Positions 37,320 to 47,500 of a DNA stretch of 64,000 nt are shown here, piece after piece (within the stretch, counting starts at the first letter, position 1; every line of letters begins with the position of its first letter). The notes under the pieces were generated by a model that was not told where the DNA came from, did no database searches, and saw only the letters and a list, made by a program, of their open reading frames with translations. The stretch is from the NCBI GenBank assembly GCA_964448045.1, contig CAYUVF010000018.1, positions 1 through 64,000 of the forward strand. Direction: 5' to 3'. Source of the DNA: CAYUVF01 sp964448045. GTDB lineage: Bacteria > Bacteroidota > Rhodothermia > Rhodothermales > Salinibacteraceae. Both the position numbers and the translations under genes were made by a program.

Positions 37320-37902
37320 GTCATCAATGTCTGAATGAATTACTTACGACTGCACCCAAGCTGCAAGCACTGATTCTTCTCAGAATCATCTGCCTATAGT
37401 ATACACACTGAATTACCTCTTTCTCAGACTCCACTGCTCGCCCGAGCCCGAAACTGATAATCTCTTCCCATTCAAGCCTGCAAAATATTCCTCTTCCACG
37501 GCAATCGATACAGGATATGTCAGATGTGCCTCAACCTAGCCCGTCCAACAGTAACAACCCAAACCTCGCTAAAAATGAGGGTAACGACCTACGCCATCGC
37601 GACGTTCATTTCTGTCCCTTCCCCCATGACGCGTAGAGCTGAGACATGGTTGCAGGGCGGATGCAGAGCCGCCTACCTGAGGTAGACCGGCCCGATAGAG
37701 CCAGTGGATCGGTCGAAAGAGGCAAACGCACTGCCTGGATTCGAGAATCCGTGAAACCTGCTCGTGCGGATCTGCAGCAAGGAACCAGCCGGGCGAGTTC
37801 GATGTGACGCATCTCCACGGGCCGACGTTCGGGTAGATTGACTTCCCCGGCCCGATCTCGTCCCCCACTCGACGATTCTACTCGACGATTCTCTTCGGCT
37901 TC
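37320..37902. other. Intergenic region between the glycan locus and the DUF3817 gene
   Basis: 583 bases. The left half is AT-rich and probably holds the promoter of the mutase-like gene; the right half is GC-rich. Open frames exist in the right half on both strands but none shows sensible protein character; they are not called. Confidence 0.5.
37867..37892. repeat. 13-base tandem duplication just upstream of the DUF3817 gene
   Basis: ACTCGACGATTCT occurs twice with no spacer (37867-37879, 37880-37892), ending ten bases before the ATG at 37903, inside the leader of that gene. Confidence 0.85.
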
Positions 37903-38205
37903 ATGCGTCTTTTTGTTGCCTGGCGCGTCAGTGCCATCACCGAGGGCCTCTCGTACCTCCTCCTTTTACTGGTAGCCATGCCGCTCAAATATATCTACGG
38001 TATAGCCGAGGCCGTGCGCCTCGTGGGCGCCATCCACGGCGGCCTCTTCATCCTTTTCATGGCGCTCCTGATCGCCGTCTATCTCCGTGGCACAATGACG
38101 CTCAAGCAGTGCGCGGCTGCGTTCGTCGCCTCGCTCCTGCCGTTCGGCGCATTCGCATTCGACGCGTATATCAAGCAGCGCGTCCCCGCCTCAGCGACGG
38201 CATAA
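37903..38205 (+). CDS. DUF3817 small membrane protein
   Basis: A 100-residue protein with three hydrophobic segments. The opening RVSAITEGLSYLLLLLVAMPLKY and the GAIHGGLFILFMALL helix are typical of DUF3817 (often found as an integral membrane protein of unknown role). It converges with the hypothetical gene at 38216-38566 with 10 bases between stops. Confidence 0.82.
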   Translation: MRLFVAWRVSAITEGLSYLLLLLVAMPLKYIYGIAEAVRLVGAIHGGLFILFMALLIAVYLRGTMTLKQCAAAFVASLLPFGAFAFDAYIKQRVPASATA

Positions 38206-38215
38206 GCAGCCCATT

Positions 38216-38566
38216 TCATGCACCGGCCCCTTCGGCTGCATCCGATGAGGCCCCCGGCACCTCGACCTGTACGCTCTGCCGTGCCAGGCCCATATTATTC
38301 TCGTCTGCGATCCGGTCGAGCGCCAGTCCGATTCGTTCGACAGCTTCATCCGGCGGCACGGTACCGAGTACATACAGATGGACGGCCGCTCTCTCATCGT
38401 GGTCGACATCGCCCGCTTCGAGGGCGTCTACGCCGGTGATGATTTCCGCGTACGCCTCGCCGGTACGGCTGATATGCGCCTCGATGGTTTCGAAGACCAC
38501 ATCGAGAAACGGAGCCGAGCCTTCCAGGGCAACGATGTATTCAGTGGGTGCGTCATTCGCGGCCAT
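38216..38566 (-). CDS. Hypothetical acidic protein
   Basis: A 116-residue acidic soluble protein beginning MAANDAPTEYIVALEGSAPF. The predicted pattern is alternating strands and helices (VALEGSAPFLDVVFETIEAHI...), with a disordered Ala/Glu/Gly-rich tail. No family recognised. It is preferred over the antisense plus-strand frame because its composition (acidic, low Arg/Ser/Pro) matches real genes here, whereas the opposite frame is Arg/Ser/Pro-rich. Confidence 0.6.
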   Translation of the reverse strand: MAANDAPTEYIVALEGSAPFLDVVFETIEAHISRTGEAYAEIITGVDALEAGDVDHDERAAVHLYVLGTVPPDEAVERIGLALDRIADENNMGLARQSVQVEVPGASSDAAEGAGA

Positions 38567-38882
38567 AAGCGCTTCGGGGTATCGATGCGTGGTAGCGTGA
38601 GATCGGGCGGATGCCGTGGGCTAATCCCTACCCGCGATCGCCGACGCCGTTTCTGATGCTATGCTGCACGCGCCAAACAGTCCGTCACCTCCCATGCGTT
38701 GCGCGCGGCGGACCCGAAAAAATAAACTCGTACGCTATTGACGCCGCTCTGTGAAACCCATCCCCCGCTGAACCTTTCAAGTGCAGCGTCTGCTTCCGAA
38801 ATGGCTTCTTGAACCAACCGTCCAATCGCCCCTGCACCACCGCTACGACGCTTATTTTTGTTCGCACAACCTCGTAGATGTG
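38567..38882. other. Divergent intergenic region upstream of the TonB receptor gene
   Basis: 316 bases with no supportable gene; it contains the promoter candidate at 38853-38860. The frame of the TonB receptor stays open upstream to 38781 but that part is not protein-like. Confidence 0.5.
38853..38860 (+). promoter_or_regulatory. Candidate Bacteroidota-type -7 promoter element
   Basis: TATTTTTG matches the TAnnTTTG consensus of the Bacteroidota primary sigma factor and lies 22 bases before the TonB receptor ATG, implying a short leader. No TTTG-type -33 element was found at the right distance, so this is tentative. Confidence 0.3.
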
Positions 38883-41360
38883 ATGCGTTGGATTGGAGCT
38901 CTTGCGCTTAGCCTCGTGCTGCTCGCCCCCTCAGCAGCCACCGCGCAGAATTGGGGCACGGTCGAAGGACGGGTGACGGAGCCGCCCAATGCCTCGCCGC
39001 TCCCCGGCGTGACGGTCGTTGTCGAAGGCACGAACTACGGCACAGCCACGAATGCCGAGGGCTACTACTCGCTGCGCCTCCCCGAAGGTGCCTATCAGCT
39101 TCGCTTCTCGACGGTCGGCTACACCGCCCACACAGACTCCGTCGTCGTCATCCGTGATCAGGCGACTACGCTGAACATCAGTCTGGAGTCGACCGTCCTT
39201 GAGATGGATGAGCTCACCGTCGAGGATACGTCCCCGCCCCAAGACGCCGGCGTCTACGAGGTCAAGCCCGAAGACGTCCAGAACATCCCCTCCCCCTTCA
39301 AGGACGGCTTCCGCGCGCTCAAAGTCCTCCCCGGCGTGGCGACGAATAACGAACTGACCCAGCAGTACTCCGTGCGCGGCGGCGGCTACAATGAAAACCT
39401 GATCTTTATCAACGGCTTTCAGGTGCATATGCCCTTTCGCCCGCGACAGGGCGAGCAGGAAGGCCTGGGTCTCCTGAACCCCGACCTCGCGCAGAGCATT
39501 ACCTTTTACGCCGGCGGCTTTCCGGCGAAGTACGGCGGCAAGCTCTCCTCGGCGCTGGACGTGCAGTACGCCCAACCCGAAGGCGCCGTCAGCGGCGAGG
39601 CTTCGGTGTCGATGCTCGATGCGAGCGTCAACGCCGGCGCGTCGGCGCTGGATGGGCGCTTCACCTGGAACGTGGGCGTGCGCAAGATGCGGGCGAATCG
39701 GTTCTTTGCCACGCAGGAGACGAAAGGCGATTACGATCCCGATTTTACCGATGTGCAGGGCAATTTCTCGTATGAACTGATGGAGGGCCACACGCTGGAA
39801 GCCCTCGGCATCTGGGCCGATCATGAGTTTCGGCTGGAGCCCAGCAATCGGAAGACCTACTTTGGCATCATCAGCCAGGACCCGCGGATTCCCTCGGATT
39901 TGCAGGCGCTCTGGACGCGCTTCTCCGGGGAGCAGCGCGACGGCTACACGACACAGTTCGGCGGGCTCCGGCTCATCAATGAGTGGTCGGATCGCTTCCA
40001 GTTTGAGCACGATGTCTCCTACTTCGGCACCGAAGAAACCGAGTTTCGCCGCATCGAGGGCCAGTCCGAGCTCTTCCAGGTCAATCCGGGGGGCGATCCG
40101 AACTCGGGGGAGGGGCACTTTGGGATCGGCCTTTCCGAACAGCGAGATTACGCCGATAACTCGGTCGTGGTCAACACGCTTACGGGCAACGGGCAGTACA
40201 ATCTGCTGCTGGACCGCCACGCGCTCGAAACCGGATGGCATGTGCGCGGGCTGCACTTCGAGGATGACATCGACGAGAAAGCCTCCATCACGGTGCGGCT
40301 CGACGATCAGACGCAGGAGCGCAAGCGCATCGTGGTCGATAGCCTCCGCGACAGCGCGACGTTCGACGCGACGCAGGCCGGCTTCTACGTGCAGGACACG
40401 TTCGACGCCCTCCCCGAGCGCGACCGCCTGACGGTGACGGCGGGCGTGCGCTCCGATTACTACTCGTTCAATGGCGAGTGGACGATCTCGCCCCGCCTCT
40501 CGGCCCGCTACCGCCACTCCGAGCGCCTGACGCTCACCGGCTCGTGGGGCATCTACCACCAGAAGCCCGTCTACCGCGAGCTGCGCGGCAAACCCGATCC
40601 GGGGGAGTCGATCCTCAACGCACTCAACCGCGACTTGGAGTCGCAACGTTCGATGCAGTTCGTGCTCGGCGGCGAATACTTCTTCCCGCAGCGCCGCATC
40701 TACCTTCGCGCCGAGGCCTACTACAAAGACCTCGACAACCTGATCTCGTACGACATCGACAACGTTCGCGTTGAGTACTCGGGTGAGAACGATTCGTACG
40801 GGTACACCTACGGGCTCGACCTCCAGCTGCGCGGCGAGTTTGTGCCGGGGCTGGAGAGCTGGTTCAACTACAGCTACATGGTGGCGAAGGAGAACTTTAA
40901 GCCGGCCTTCGAGACCAACTTTACCGAGGGATGGATCCCGCGTCCCACCGATCAGCGGCATACCTTTTCCGCCTTTGTGCAGGACTACGTGCCGGGCGAT
41001 AAGTCGTGGAAACTCCACATGCGCCTCCTCTACGGCAGCGGCTTGCCCTACACGCCTCCCGTGCGCGGGCCCAGCGACGGCCCCGAGGGCGTCGTGATGG
41101 TACCCGGCCCGCGCAACCAGGGGCGCCTCAGCGACTATCGGCGCGTCGACATGGGCGCCACCAAAGAGCTCACGGTGGTAGATAACGGCGTCGGATCGAC
41201 TCCGATCACGCTTAACCTCACGCTCGAAGTGCTCAATATCTTCGACATGACGAATACCGTCGCATACTCGTGGGTGCCCGATGGCCAAAACAACTGGACG
41301 CGCGTGCCGAAGCGCCTCACTCCGCGCACGCTCAATGCCCGGGTGCGCCTCAACTTTTAA
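38883..41360 (+). CDS. TonB-dependent outer-membrane receptor with N-terminal carboxypeptidase-regulatory-like domain
   Basis: An 825-residue protein: signal peptide about 1-23 (ends ATAQ), a carboxypeptidase-regulatory-like domain (about 25-110, PLPGVTVVVEGTNYGT...), a plug domain (ALKVLPGVATNNELTQQYSVRGGGYNENLIFINGF) and a beta-barrel with a C-terminal phenylalanine-ended strand (LNARVRLNF). It would import a substrate larger than the porin limit at the expense of proton-motive force. No SusD partner follows, so it is not a clear SusC-type pair; the substrate is unknown. The start at 38883 is chosen for the signal peptide. Confidence 0.92.
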   Translation: MRWIGALALSLVLLAPSAATAQNWGTVEGRVTEPPNASPLPGVTVVVEGTNYGTATNAEGYYSLRLPEGAYQLRFSTVGYTAHTDSVVVIRDQATTLNISLESTVLEMDELTVEDTSPPQDAGVYEVKPEDVQNIPSPFKDGFRALKVLPGVATNNELTQQYSVRGGGYNENLIFINGFQVHMPFRPRQGEQEGLGLLNPDLAQSITFYAGGFPAKYGGKLSSALDVQYAQPEGAVSGEASVSMLDASVNAGASALDGRFTWNVGVRKMRANRFFATQETKGDYDPDFTDVQGNFSYELMEGHTLEALGIWADHEFRLEPSNRKTYFGIISQDPRIPSDLQALWTRFSGEQRDGYTTQFGGLRLINEWSDRFQFEHDVSYFGTEETEFRRIEGQSELFQVNPGGDPNSGEGHFGIGLSEQRDYADNSVVVNTLTGNGQYNLLLDRHALETGWHVRGLHFEDDIDEKASITVRLDDQTQERKRIVVDSLRDSATFDATQAGFYVQDTFDALPERDRLTVTAGVRSDYYSFNGEWTISPRLSARYRHSERLTLTGSWGIYHQKPVYRELRGKPDPGESILNALNRDLESQRSMQFVLGGEYFFPQRRIYLRAEAYYKDLDNLISYDIDNVRVEYSGENDSYGYTYGLDLQLRGEFVPGLESWFNYSYMVAKENFKPAFETNFTEGWIPRPTDQRHTFSAFVQDYVPGDKSWKLHMRLLYGSGLPYTPPVRGPSDGPEGVVMVPGPRNQGRLSDYRRVDMGATKELTVVDNGVGSTPITLNLTLEVLNIFDMTNTVAYSWVPDGQNNWTRVPKRLTPRTLNARVRLNF

Positions 41361-41489
41361 CACGTGTACTCGGCCGGATCAGGCAGGGCGTTGTGTCAAA
41401 AATGCAGCCCGACCGGACCACGATTTTCTACGGATCGTAGTATTGGGGTTGAATCGTGCTTCATCAGCCGCACTGAGGACCCCTGATTT

Positions 41490-42320
41490 ATGACCGACGC
41501 TTCCGAATCCGACGATGCCTTCTTCGAGTCGGGCCGCCCCCGTCACGAGCAGCTCAGCGACTGGCTGCGTGAGCGCATCGAAGCGGGCACGTACGAAACC
41601 GATGACCAGCTCCCGTCCGAGCATCAGCTCGGGCAGCGTTTCGGGATCAGCCGGATCACCGTCCGGCGCGCCCTGCAGACCCTCGAGCATGAGGGCCTGA
41701 TCTACCGCCGCCAGGGCCTGGGCTCCTTCGTGCGCGACCGGCGGACGCGCCAGGGCCTCGTTCGCCTGACCGACTTTGCGCAAGACATGGCGCAGGCCGG
41801 CTTCGAAGCCTCCTCGAAGGTGCTCCACCACGATCAGGAACCGGTGCCGCCCGCCGTGGCCACCCACCTCGGCCTCGACCCGGAAACGACGGTCGCCCGC
41901 CTCGATCGCCTCCGCCTCGGCGACGGCGCGCCCATCGCCTTCGACCGGACCTGGCTGCCCGTCTTTTACGCGCAGCTCATTGAGGGGCACGATCTGACCC
42001 ACGAGACGATCTACGGCATCCTGGAGCAGGAATACGAAATTCCCGTGCTGCGCGGCCGCTACTGGATCCGCGCCGCAAACGCCACGCCTCCCCTCGCCGA
42101 CGCGCTGGACGTCCCCAACGACCGGGCGCTGCTCCTCATCGAACGCCTTTCGCTGACGCAGGGCGACAAGCCGGTCTACTTCCAACGGCGCTACTACCGC
42201 AGCGACCGGGTGGCGTACGAGCTGGAGCTGGAGCGCAACGGCGGCACGCCCGACCCCGCCCGCGGCATGCCGCTGCAAACGTTCGAGCCCGTCTTCGACC
42301 CCTCCGATCCCGAGGAATAG
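41490..42320 (+). CDS. GntR-family transcriptional regulator with UTRA ligand domain (HutC type)
   Basis: A 276-residue regulator: an N-terminal winged helix-turn-helix (QLPSEHQLGQRFGISRITVRRAL) and a C-terminal UTRA domain (about 105-260, with IAFDRTWLPV and YFQRRYYRSDRVAYELE). UTRA domains bind small effectors and usually repress nearby transport or catabolic genes; its neighbours here (TonB receptor upstream, LigD parts downstream) do not fix the ligand. A GAGGA lies 10-15 bases before the ATG, one of the few SD-like sequences in the window. Confidence 0.92.
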   Translation: MTDASESDDAFFESGRPRHEQLSDWLRERIEAGTYETDDQLPSEHQLGQRFGISRITVRRALQTLEHEGLIYRRQGLGSFVRDRRTRQGLVRLTDFAQDMAQAGFEASSKVLHHDQEPVPPAVATHLGLDPETTVARLDRLRLGDGAPIAFDRTWLPVFYAQLIEGHDLTHETIYGILEQEYEIPVLRGRYWIRAANATPPLADALDVPNDRALLLIERLSLTQGDKPVYFQRRYYRSDRVAYELELERNGGTPDPARGMPLQTFEPVFDPSDPEE

Positions 42321-42357
42321 CGGCGTCTCCTCCTGCTTTGGCGACCCGCCCGATCCC

Positions 42358-42951
42358 ATGGCCCCACTCACGGAGTACGCCGCCAACCGCGACCTCGACG
42401 CCTCACCGGAGCCCGGCGCCACCGCCTCGGATGCCGACGTGCCCATCTTCGTGATTCAGCAGCACGACGCCCAGACTCTGCACTACGATTTTCGGCTGGC
42501 CGTGGGCGGCGTGCTCGTATCGTGGGCCGTACCCAAAGGCCCCTCGACCGACCCGTCGGAGAAACGGCTGGCACTACGCACCGAGAACCATCCCCTCGAT
42601 TATGCCGACTTCGAAGGCGTCATTCCCAAGGGCCACTACGGCGCCGGTCCCGTACTGGTCTGGGACACCGGCCCCTATCGTAACCTGCGCGCGAAGAAGG
42701 AGGACGCAAGCGTGTCGATGGAGCAGGCCCTCGACGACGGCAAGATCGAAGTGGACCTGGAGGGCGAGAAGATCAAGGGTGGATACGCGCTCATCCGCAC
42801 CGACGACGCGGAGGACCGGTGGCTCCTCATCAAGATGGACGATGAGCACGCCGACGCCCGGCGCCACCCGACAAGCACCGAGCCCGAATCCGTGCTGAGT
42901 GGCCGCACAATCGACGACCTCGCGCAGGAAGCCGGAGCCGACGATGAGTAA
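42358..42951 (+). CDS. Stand-alone LigD 3'-phosphoesterase domain
   Basis: A 197-residue protein matching the PE domain of DNA ligase D: FVIQQHDAQTLHYDFRLAVGG (catalytic His), SWAVPKGPS, and IPKGHYGAGPV. PE trims 3' ends in bacterial NHEJ. In canonical LigD it is fused to ligase and polymerase domains; here it stands alone, followed 79 bases later by the polymerase gene. A C-terminal acidic tail is present. It could work with a Ku or ligase encoded elsewhere. Confidence 0.9.
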   Translation: MAPLTEYAANRDLDASPEPGATASDADVPIFVIQQHDAQTLHYDFRLAVGGVLVSWAVPKGPSTDPSEKRLALRTENHPLDYADFEGVIPKGHYGAGPVLVWDTGPYRNLRAKKEDASVSMEQALDDGKIEVDLEGEKIKGGYALIRTDDAEDRWLLIKMDDEHADARRHPTSTEPESVLSGRTIDDLAQEAGADDE

Positions 42952-43030
42952 CCCTTCCGTGCCTGAATCCCGGGCGGCAATGTAGACCCCGAAGGATGCC
43001 GTCCACGAAACGCCACCATAGCTTCCCGTC

Positions 43031-43984
43031 ATGAGCGAACGCACCTTCGACGTAGACGGACAGTCCGTTCCCATCTCCGACGCCGATAAAGTACTCTTTC
43101 CCGGCGCAGAGATCACAAAAGGCGACCTCGTCAGGTACTACGCCGATCTCGCCGATATCATGGTGCCGCACCTTGCGGGGCGCCCGCTCACCCTGCAGCG
43201 CTTTCCCGACGGCATTGACGCCGAGGGCTTCTACCAGAAGAACGCGCCCGCACACTTTCCGGATTGGATTCGCCGGGTATCCATTGAGGTTAAGGGTCGC
43301 GGTGAACGCCAGCCGCAGATCGTCTGCGACGACGCGGCCACGCTCGTCTACCTCGCCAATCAGGCGTGCATCACGCCGCACCCCTGGCTGAGCCGCGCCG
43401 ATAAGCTCCACCACCCCGACCGGCTCATCTTTGACCTCGATCCGCCCTCGGATAATTTCGCGCCGGTCCGCTTCGCCGCGCAGGTGCTCCGCGAGGCCCT
43501 CGACGATCTCGACCTCGAACCGTTCGTGATGACGACCGGCTCGCGGGGTGCGCACGTCGTCGTCCCGATCGACCGGTCAGCCCCGTTCGATCCGGTCCGC
43601 GCCTTCGCCCGCGACCTCGCCAAAGTCGTCGCCCACCGCCACCCCGACCGGCTCACGACGGCAACACGGAAGGCCAAGCGAAACGGCCGCGTCTTTCTCG
43701 ACTACCTGCGCAACTCGTATGCGCAGAACAGCGTGGCACCGTACGCCGTCCGAGCCCTTCCCGGCGCACCGGTCGCCACGCCGCTCACCTGGGACGAACT
43801 GGCGGATCCCGATCTGCACGCACAGACGTACACGCTGACCAACATCCGCCGGCGCCTGGGCCAGACGGACGATCCGTGGACGGAGCTCCCCCGGCGCGGC
43901 CGCTCTCTCGACGCGCGGCGCGACCAGCTCGATGCGTTGCTCGACGAAATCGGTCGCGCCCCGTCCAGCAGCGACAATTCGTAA
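43031..43984 (+). CDS. Stand-alone LigD polymerase (Prim-Pol) domain
   Basis: A 317-residue archaeo-eukaryotic primase-type polymerase of LigD. It has the LVRYYADLADIMVPHLAGRP opening, LIFDLDPPS (metal-binding DxD), VMTTGSRGAHVVVPI and the C-terminal helical region. It adds ribo- or deoxynucleotides at DNA ends in NHEJ. Separate from the PE protein and with no ligase or Ku in the window. It converges on the response-regulator gene at 44079 with a 94-base gap and no clear terminator. Confidence 0.92.
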   Translation: MSERTFDVDGQSVPISDADKVLFPGAEITKGDLVRYYADLADIMVPHLAGRPLTLQRFPDGIDAEGFYQKNAPAHFPDWIRRVSIEVKGRGERQPQIVCDDAATLVYLANQACITPHPWLSRADKLHHPDRLIFDLDPPSDNFAPVRFAAQVLREALDDLDLEPFVMTTGSRGAHVVVPIDRSAPFDPVRAFARDLAKVVAHRHPDRLTTATRKAKRNGRVFLDYLRNSYAQNSVAPYAVRALPGAPVATPLTWDELADPDLHAQTYTLTNIRRRLGQTDDPWTELPRRGRSLDARRDQLDALLDEIGRAPSSSDNS

Positions 43985-44078
43985 GCTCCCGCATCGGCGA
44001 TATCACCCTGAACGCTTTCACCGAACCCCTTACCACCACGACGCAGGACGGAACACCGGAGACACAATTGCCCTCTGA

Positions 44079-44498
44079 TCAGCGTGAAGTTTGCACATCG
44101 GGCAGGTGCTGTTCGACCGTTTCAGAAAGTTTCAGATGGGTGAAGGGTTTGGCCACGTACGCGTCGAATCCGGCCGCGAGTAAACGACGCCGATCGCCGG
44201 GTAATGCGTGTGCTGTGATGGCAACTAACGGCGCGTTTGCGTATCTCGGCTCTGCCCGAAGCCGCTTGAGCAAGTCTATGCCGTTGCGCGTTCCGCCGAG
44301 CGAAATATCGATCAGGACGAGGTCGAACGGTATTTGTCGCGCATGCTTCAGCGCTGTTTCCACATCTGAGGCAAAGGTGAGAGCGTAGTCGTCCTGTAGC
44401 ACGATGCGATAGAGCATCCGGGCTCCGGGATCGTCTTCAACGGCTAAAATCTGGGGCGCGTCGGTGTCCGGAGAATTATTCGGGAGCAATGGATGCAT
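44079..44498 (-). CDS. Single-domain response regulator (CheY-like)
   Basis: A 139-residue receiver domain: ILAVEDDPGARML (acidic pocket), VLIDISLGG (phosphoacceptor Asp), VAITAHALPGD and AYVAKPF (conserved Lys). There is no output domain. It is 40 bases downstream of the hybrid histidine kinase gene on the same strand and is its likely partner. Confidence 0.9.
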   Translation of the reverse strand: MHPLLPNNSPDTDAPQILAVEDDPGARMLYRIVLQDDYALTFASDVETALKHARQIPFDLVLIDISLGGTRNGIDLLKRLRAEPRYANAPLVAITAHALPGDRRRLLAAGFDAYVAKPFTHLKLSETVEQHLPDVQTSR

Positions 44499-44538
44499 TG
44501 GATGGGGGGAGCATCAAGGAGGAAACGAGGAGGGGATG

Positions 44539-47500
44539 CTACTTCAGTACCTCGTCGACCATCTGACAAATCCGAGCGGGATCGATGGGCTTCGATAGTG
44601 TGAACGTTGCACCCAACTGGCCGGCACTCTGTAGATAATCGGTGCCGCTGGCGAAGCGACCTCCGCCGGAAATGGCGATAATCGGCAGCGTCGGCAAGGC
44701 GCGGCGAAGTGCNNNNNNNNNNNNNNNNNNNNNNNNNNNNNNNNNNNNNNNNNNNNNNNNNNNNNNNNNNNNNNNNNNNNNNNNNNNNNNNNNNNNNNNN
44801 NNNNNNNNNNNNGCTTCGGGGCTAAGGCATGTGGTTACGACGCAGCCCATCTGGCGGAGGCGCTCGGCTTCGACCTCGATGATATCGGGGTTGTCGTCGA
44901 CGACGAGTAACCGAGCCCCCTCCACCGGCGGCAGATCGGGGTCGAGGGTGGGTATGGCTTCTGGAGTCGCCTGCTCGGCCACGGGCAAATACACGTGGAA
45001 CGTGGTCCCCTCGCCGAGCTCCGAGTACAGGGTAATGGCCCCATCGTGATTGCGCACGATGCCGTGCACCACCGAGAGGCCGAGCCCCGTTCCTTCTCCG
45101 ACCTCTTTCGTGGTGAAGAACGGGTCGAAAACCCGTTCCTGCGTCTCGCTGTTCATGCCCGGCCCGGTATCCCCCACGGTGATGCGCACGTACGATCCCG
45201 GGCTGAGTTGTACGTTGCGCGCGGCCAAGTCCTCATCCACGACGACGGCGCGCACCTGAACATCGAGCACGCGGCGCGCCTCTTGATCGATCTCGCCGAG
45301 CGCGTGCGTTGCATTTGTGAGCAGATTCATAAGCACCTGTTGGAGCTGATCGGGATCGCCCAGTATGGGCGGCGCCTCGCCCAAATCGAGGCGCAGGTCC
45401 GTCTCCGGCGGCAGCGTCGGACGAATCAGATCGAGCGCCTCCTGGACGTCATCGGTGATCGCCACCGGTTTTTTGTCGTCGACATCCTCCTGCCGGCTGA
45501 ACGTCATGAGCTGATTCACGAGCCTCTTGGCCCGCTTCACCCCCCGGTCTGCCCGGCGAAGATATTCCTGCTCGGCCGATTCTTCCGGCAATCCATCACG
45601 CGTCAGATGCACGTAGGCACCCACCGCATGCAGAATATTGTTAAAATCGTGAGCGACGCCCCCTGCCAGCGTGCCCACCATCTCCATCTTTTGCACCTGT
45701 CGAAGCTGCGACTCGAGACGTTTGCGCTCGCTTAGGTCAATACCGATACCGACTTCGGTGGCATCGGAGAGGCGGATACTGGTCCACGAAGTTGGAATGC
45801 GCGTGCCAGATTTCGTCTGCATTGTGAAGTCGCGCCAGCCCTCTCCAGGATGATCCATAAAGGCCTCCACCTCATCCCGGACTGAAGGATTTGGATAGCA
45901 GGCGGTCAACAGATCGCGCTTATTCGCGTCTTCGGTGCTCCACCCAAGCACCCGCTCGAACTCCGCGTTGACTTCAAAATTCTGCAGATCGGGGTCGTAC
46001 AGCGTAATCATCACGGGGATGGAGTCGAAAAGTGCTTCCAGGAGCTCACGCTTCTGGGTCAACTCCGCCTCGGCACGCGTACGCTCGGTGATATCGAAGT
46101 GGGTGCCGGTGATGTGGGTCTGCCCCTGTTCGTCGACGTGACTGCGCGCGCCTCGCGCCTCGACGTGGCGAATGGTGCCGTCGGTTGCCAGTAATCGGAT
46201 CTCGCTGTGGTGCGGTTCACCGTCGCGCATCATTTGCTCGATGAATTGCTCGGCTCGATCCCGGTCGGCCGGGTGAACGGCATCGAAGCAGTCCTGCAGC
46301 GTCGGGTCGAACGCCCCGGGCTCATGACCCAACATGCGGTAGAGTTCATCTGACCACGTTGCCTCGCCCGATTCGGGCACAATCGTCCAGTACCCAAACT
46401 GGGCGATGCGCTGCGCCTCCTTCACTCGGTCCTCGATGTGGCGTCGTTCGGTCACGTCCAGCACGGTGCCCGTCATTTCAACGGGTGTGTCTCCGTCCCA
46501 CCGCGTCACCCGTCCCCGCTCCTCGACGACTCGGATAGTACCGTCGGGCCGAATCACCCGGTGCTCGACCTGATAGGTCTGATTCTGGACGCCCTTCTCG
46601 ATGGTGTCTCGATCGTCGGGGTGGACCATCGAAAGAAAGGCCTCATAGGTCGGCTCGAACGTGTCCGGGTCAACCCCGAAAATGCGGTACACCTCGTCCG
46701 ACCACTCGAGCGTTCCCTGGTTCATATCCCAGACCCAGTGGCCCAGATGAGCGATCCGCTGCGCTTCCTGCAAGCGCTGGCGGTGAACGTGCAGTTCGCG
46801 TTCGCGGTAGACGCGCTCGGTCACGTCTTGAAAGAAGGCAAAAACAACGGGTTGCCCGTTCAAATCGGTAAACCGCCCCGTAATATTAGCCAGGCCGTCG
46901 TCCCGTCCGACGCGCCGGACGGGAAAGGCGCGTACGCGAGCGGTCTTCTGATTGCGTGCTGTTTGGACGAACTTCTCGAACCGTTGCATCGCCTCTTCAG
47001 CCAGATCTGGCGGATGTAGTTCCCGTTGGTGCTGCCCGATGAGAGCCTCCCTGGTCTGACCGAAGAAGTCGCACGCCGCCTGATTCACGTCCACGAGGTG
47101 GCCCGTTTTCGGATCGGCAACGACGATGGGCTCCGGCGCTGCCTCTACGAGCGTCCGGTAGCGCGCCTCACTCTGGCGCAGGCGCTGCTCGGCCGCTCGC
47201 TTCTCCGTCCGGTCGTGCATGACGGTTTGCGCGGCCGGCTGCCCATCATATTCAATAGGCATGGAGTAGGTCTCGACGATCCGCTTTTCGCCATCACGCC
47301 GCGTAATTGTGTGCTCCCAGGGCTCGGTTGCCTCACCCCGATAGACACAGCGCAAGCGCACACGGAGTTGGGCCCGCCCTTCACCGGGCTGCTTAAAGTC
47401 GAAGACCGACTGCCCGACAATATCACTGGGATCTGCGCCTCCCAGCACCTCAGCGCCTGCCGGATTAACGTACACGATTTGACCATCGATCACGACGAGA

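Noticed and set aside
37569..37868. Minus-strand open frame upstream of the DUF3817 gene
   Set aside because: Trp/Cys/Arg-rich with no recognised pattern; competing frames on both strands look equally poor.
38931..41363. Long minus-strand open frame (about 810 codons) opposite the TonB receptor gene
   Set aside because: Low-complexity Arg/Ala/Val composition and no motifs; the plus-strand receptor explains the region fully.
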